From NCBI GenBank assembly GCA_900544945.1, contig UQXG01000104.1:1-8211 (forward strand): a DNA stretch of 8,211 bases. The letters run 5' to 3'. A model generated the notes under the pieces. That model was not told the DNA's origin. It was given only the letters and a program-made list of their open reading frames with translations, and did no database searches. Every line of letters begins with the position of its first letter. Within the stretch, counting starts at the first letter, position 1. This document shows positions 6,277 to 8,211 of the stretch, one piece after another. This stretch comes from an uncultured Eubacteriales bacterium (lineage in GTDB: Bacteria; Bacillota; Clostridia; Oscillospirales; Oscillospiraceae). The translations under genes were made by a program, and so were the position numbers.

Positions 6277-6714
6277 TCAGATCGTATTCAGAAAGTCCCG
6301 GACTTCCTTCCGGCTTTTCAGCACAAGGCGCTGCGCGTGCTGTGCCTTGGCAAGATACAGTTCGTCCCGGGTGTGATTTTTCCGGCGGTAGTGCCAGACC
6401 TCCTTCACCCGGTGCCAGGGGACAGGCCTTCTTTGCAGGAGACCTTGCAGGCAGGCAAACCGACCAAAGTCCAGATAAATCAGGGTATCGCACCGGGAAA
6501 GCCGGGCATCCATGGTACGGCCGTAATTGCCGTCCATAATCCAGCTCTCCAAGCTCAGCGCCCGCTCCAGGCGGCTGTCAAACTCCGTCTTTGTGGCGTT
6601 GCCGCTCCACAGACCGTCCAGAGAAATCACCGGCAGCTTCAGCTTTTCTCCCAAGGCCTGGGCAAGAGTGGTTTTCCCGCTGCCGGAGCAGCCGATAATC
6701 AAAATTCGTTCCAT
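6277..6714 (-). CDS. Compact P-loop NTPase, FlaR-like/adenylate-kinase-like family
   Basis: A small cytoplasmic P-loop protein of the group often labelled topology modulation protein FlaR or adenylate-kinase-like. The real activity of this group is poorly defined and may be a nucleotide or small-molecule kinase. From the ATG at 6714 it has 145 aa. Visible motifs are the Walker A loop GCSGSGKTT (8-16), the strand-end LDGLW (32-36), the family signature WIMDGNY (58-64), and LIYLDFGR (78-85), the second strand plus the start of the lid region. It ends in a motif-like LVLKSRKEVRDFL (130-142). Family members are usually about 170-180 aa, and the shortfall seems to lie after residue 85, where the lid region is short. 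The ATG at 6714 is preferred over an in-frame GTG at 6756 because AGGA (6723-6720) sits 5 bases upstream and Walker A is then near the N-terminus. It probably follows the prolyl-tRNA synthetase gene on the same transcript, since no clear promoter is visible in the 96-base gap. Confidence 0.85.
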   Translation of the reverse strand: MERILIIGCSGSGKTTLAQALGEKLKLPVISLDGLWSGNATKTEFDSRLERALSLESWIMDGNYGRTMDARLSRCDTLIYLDFGRFACLQGLLQRRPVPWHRVKEVWHYRRKNHTRDELYLAKAQHAQRLVLKSRKEVRDFLNTI

Positions 6715-6741
6715 GCTTTTCCTAAGGCTTTCATAATAACC

Positions 6742-6786
6742 GGGGGATTGCCACACCAGTGACGTCGGTCACTGGTTCGCAATGAC
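6742..6786 (-). repeat. Palindromic intergenic element between proS and the NTPase gene
   Basis: Perfect 9-bp arms, ACCAGTGAC (6755-6763) and GTCACTGGT (6768-6776), flank a 4-base loop. Outer arms ATTGC (6747-6751) and GCAAT (6779-6783) also pair, giving a hairpin with a small internal loop. On the minus strand it begins GTCATTGCGA and ends GTGGCAATCCCCC, a layout I recognise from dispersed palindromic repeats in several bacterial genomes, where the conserved outer parts flank a variable paired core. Only one copy lies in this window. It lacks a T tract, so it is not a standard terminator for proS, but would form a hairpin in a proS-NTPase transcript. Confidence 0.6.
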
Positions 6787-6810
6787 ATTTTCTATCGGTA
6801 CCGCTCCGAA

Positions 6811-8211
6811 TCAGTATGCAATGCCCCAGTAGATCATCTTGTCCGCGGGCTTTCCGCAGCAGGCGCAGACAGTGTCCAGCTTTTCCTGGGCGAAGGGGAT
6901 GCAGCGAGAGGACATGCCCGCCACTTCCTTCATCTTCATCTCGCACTCCAGGCTGCCGCACCACATGGTCTTGACGAAGCCGCCGTTCTTCTCCTGAAGT
7001 TCCTTGGCCTCCTCCAGAGAGTGAGCCTCATAGATGTGCTCGTCCAGGTTCTTCTTGGCCCGCTCGTACATACCGTCGTGCACCAGCTGCAGCTGCTGGG
7101 CCACCGCGGTCTCCAGCTCTTCCAGCTTGACCACGGTCTTCTCGCCGTCGTTCCGGCGCACCAGCACGCACTGACCGTTTTCCAGATCCCGGGGGCCGCA
7201 CTCTACCCGCAGGGGCACGCCCTTCATCTCGTACTCAGCGCACTTCCAGCCCATGGAGTTGTCGGAGTCGTCCATCTTCACCCGATAGCCAGCAGCCACC
7301 AGCCGATCCCGGATGGCGGAAGCGCCCTCCAGAACGCCCTCCTTGTGCTGGGCGATGGGCAGCACCACCACCTGAATCGGGGCCACCTTGGGAGGCAGCA
7401 CCAGGCCGTTGTTGTCGCCGTGGGTCATGATGATGCCGCCGATGAGCCGGGTGGACACGCCCCAGGAAGTTTCGAAGGGGTTGGTCTTCTGGTTGTTCTT
7501 GTCGGTGAACTCAATGCCGAAGGCTCTGGCAAAGCCGTCGCCGAAATAGTGAGAGGTACCGGCCTGCAGCGCCTTCCGGTCGTGCATCATGCACTCGATG
7601 GTGTAGGTAGACTCCGCACCGTTGAACTTCTCCTTCTCGGTCTTCTGACCCCGGGTGACCGGCATGGCCAGCACGTCCTCGCAGAAGTCGGCGTAGATGT
7701 TCAGAATGGTTCTGGTAAAGTCCTCGGCCTCCTGGGCAGTGGCATGGATGGTATGTCCCTCCTGCCACAGAAATTCCCGGTGGCGCAGGAAGGGACGGGA
7801 GGTTTTCTCCCAACGCAGGACGCTGCACCACTGATTGTACTTCATAGGAAGATCCCGGTGGGACTGAAGCACATGGGAGAAGTGATCGCAGAACAAAGTC
7901 TCGGAGGTGGGACGGATGGCGTACCGCTCCTCCAGCTTCTCACCGCCGCCCATGGTCACCCAGGCGCACTCCGGGGCAAAGCCCTCCACATGATCCTTCT
8001 CCTTCTGCAGCAGGCTTTCGGGAATCAGCATGGGCATATAGACATTCTCCACGCCTACCTTCTTAAACTCCCCATCCAGAATATGCTGGATGTTCTCCCA
8101 GATGGCATAGCCATAGGGACGGTATACGAAAATACCCTTGATGGAAGAATAATCGATAAGCTGTGCCTTCTTGCACACATCGGTGAACCACTGGGTGAAG
8201 TCCACTTCCAT
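6811..8211 (-). CDS. proS: Prolyl-tRNA synthetase, type 3 (archaeal/eukaryote-like), 5' end at window edge
   Basis: A class II aminoacyl-tRNA synthetase that charges tRNA-Pro with proline. Numbering from the ATG at 8211, the catalytic core shows YRPYGYAIWEN (30-40), the RPTSE loop (100-104), motif 2 (RWEKTSRPFLRHREFLWQEG, 133-152) and motif 3 (GVSTRLIGGIIMTHGD, 251-266). An anticodon-binding domain follows (about 275-380). The C-terminal zinc domain has cysteines C418, C423, C449 and C452, with spacings 5, 26 and 3, and the protein ends in the tyrosine typical of this type. There is no large editing insertion between motifs 2 and 3, which separates it from the bacterial type 1 enzyme. Family members start about 9-12 residues before the DFTQW segment and total about 477 aa, so the 466 aa seen here probably lack a few N-terminal residues beyond the edge. 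The ATG at the last base may be internal. Its promoter is outside the window. Confidence 0.96.
   Translation of the reverse strand: MEVDFTQWFTDVCKKAQLIDYSSIKGIFVYRPYGYAIWENIQHILDGEFKKVGVENVYMPMLIPESLLQKEKDHVEGFAPECAWVTMGGGEKLEERYAIRPTSETLFCDHFSHVLQSHRDLPMKYNQWCSVLRWEKTSRPFLRHREFLWQEGHTIHATAQEAEDFTRTILNIYADFCEDVLAMPVTRGQKTEKEKFNGAESTYTIECMMHDRKALQAGTSHYFGDGFARAFGIEFTDKNNQKTNPFETSWGVSTRLIGGIIMTHGDNNGLVLPPKVAPIQVVVLPIAQHKEGVLEGASAIRDRLVAAGYRVKMDDSDNSMGWKCAEYEMKGVPLRVECGPRDLENGQCVLVRRNDGEKTVVKLEELETAVAQQLQLVHDGMYERAKKNLDEHIYEAHSLEEAKELQEKNGGFVKTMWCGSLECEMKMKEVAGMSSRCIPFAQEKLDTVCACCGKPADKMIYWGIAY

Noticed and set aside
4856..6493. Open frame of 545 codons on the minus strand, antisense to gdhA
   Set aside because: Long antisense frames are common opposite highly biased, GC-rich glutamate dehydrogenase genes. 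It runs through the shared terminator and part of the NTPase gene, and its translation is low-complexity with no family motif.
6715..6741. Possible separate promoter for the NTPase gene (TATTAT near 6739-6734 on the minus strand)
   Set aside because: There is a weak -10-like sequence but no acceptable -35 box at 16-18 bases, so co-transcription with proS is simpler.
6742..6786. Palindrome as a rho-independent terminator of proS
   Set aside because: The stem is good but neither side is followed by a run of T residues.
6731..6964. Minus-strand frame of 77 codons across the proS end and the palindromic element
   Set aside because: Out of frame with the conserved zinc-domain end of proS, and runs through the repeat. 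No family resemblance.

Overview
The window looks like chromosomal core DNA from a spore-forming, GC-rich member of the Clostridia. A GerA-family spore germination protein points to an endospore former. The good AGGAGG-like ribosome binding sites, the sigma-A-like promoters and the GC-rich codon use (about 60% GC by eye) fit the Oscillospiraceae/Ruminococcaceae side of the class. The genus cannot be fixed from this sequence alone. I see no phage, transposon, CRISPR, tRNA or rRNA, and no stretch over 300 bases without a gene.

Layout. Positions 1-96 hold a near-consensus minus-strand promoter, a short leader and the first codons of a gene that leaves the window on the left. Positions 97-1503 (minus) encode a stand-alone GerA-type germination protein. 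A short divergent intergenic region carries an extended -10 promoter for a plus-strand operon: a Nudix hydrolase of the ADP-ribose pyrophosphatase type (1595-2203), the tRNA-modifying GTPase MnmE (2210-3571) and a NifS/IscS-type cysteine desulfurase (3585-4712). The gaps are 6 and 13 bases, and a strong 18-bp-stem terminator closes the operon. An independent promoter then drives an NADP-type glutamate dehydrogenase (4886-6220). It ends at a hairpin shared with the convergent minus-strand genes. Those are a compact P-loop NTPase of the FlaR-like/adenylate-kinase-like group (6277-6714) and, upstream of it, a type-3 (archaeal/eukaryote-like) prolyl-tRNA synthetase (6811 to the right edge). Between these two lies a palindromic element that resembles a dispersed intergenic repeat.

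How the genes relate. The clearest link is MnmE with the cysteine desulfurase. MnmE (with MnmG) builds the C5 side chain of wobble uridine 34, and a cysteine desulfurase supplies the sulfur for 2-thiolation of the same base, so the operon may co-supply two arms of one tRNA modification. The Nudix enzyme looks like a housekeeping partner. Glutamate dehydrogenase and prolyl-tRNA synthetase are highly biased, probably highly expressed housekeeping genes.

I found no convincing undescribed system. The observations most worth following are the tRNA-modification operon, the palindromic repeat between the synthetase and the NTPase, the orphan GerA protein with a better downstream start codon, and two inverted repeats at promoters that could be operators.
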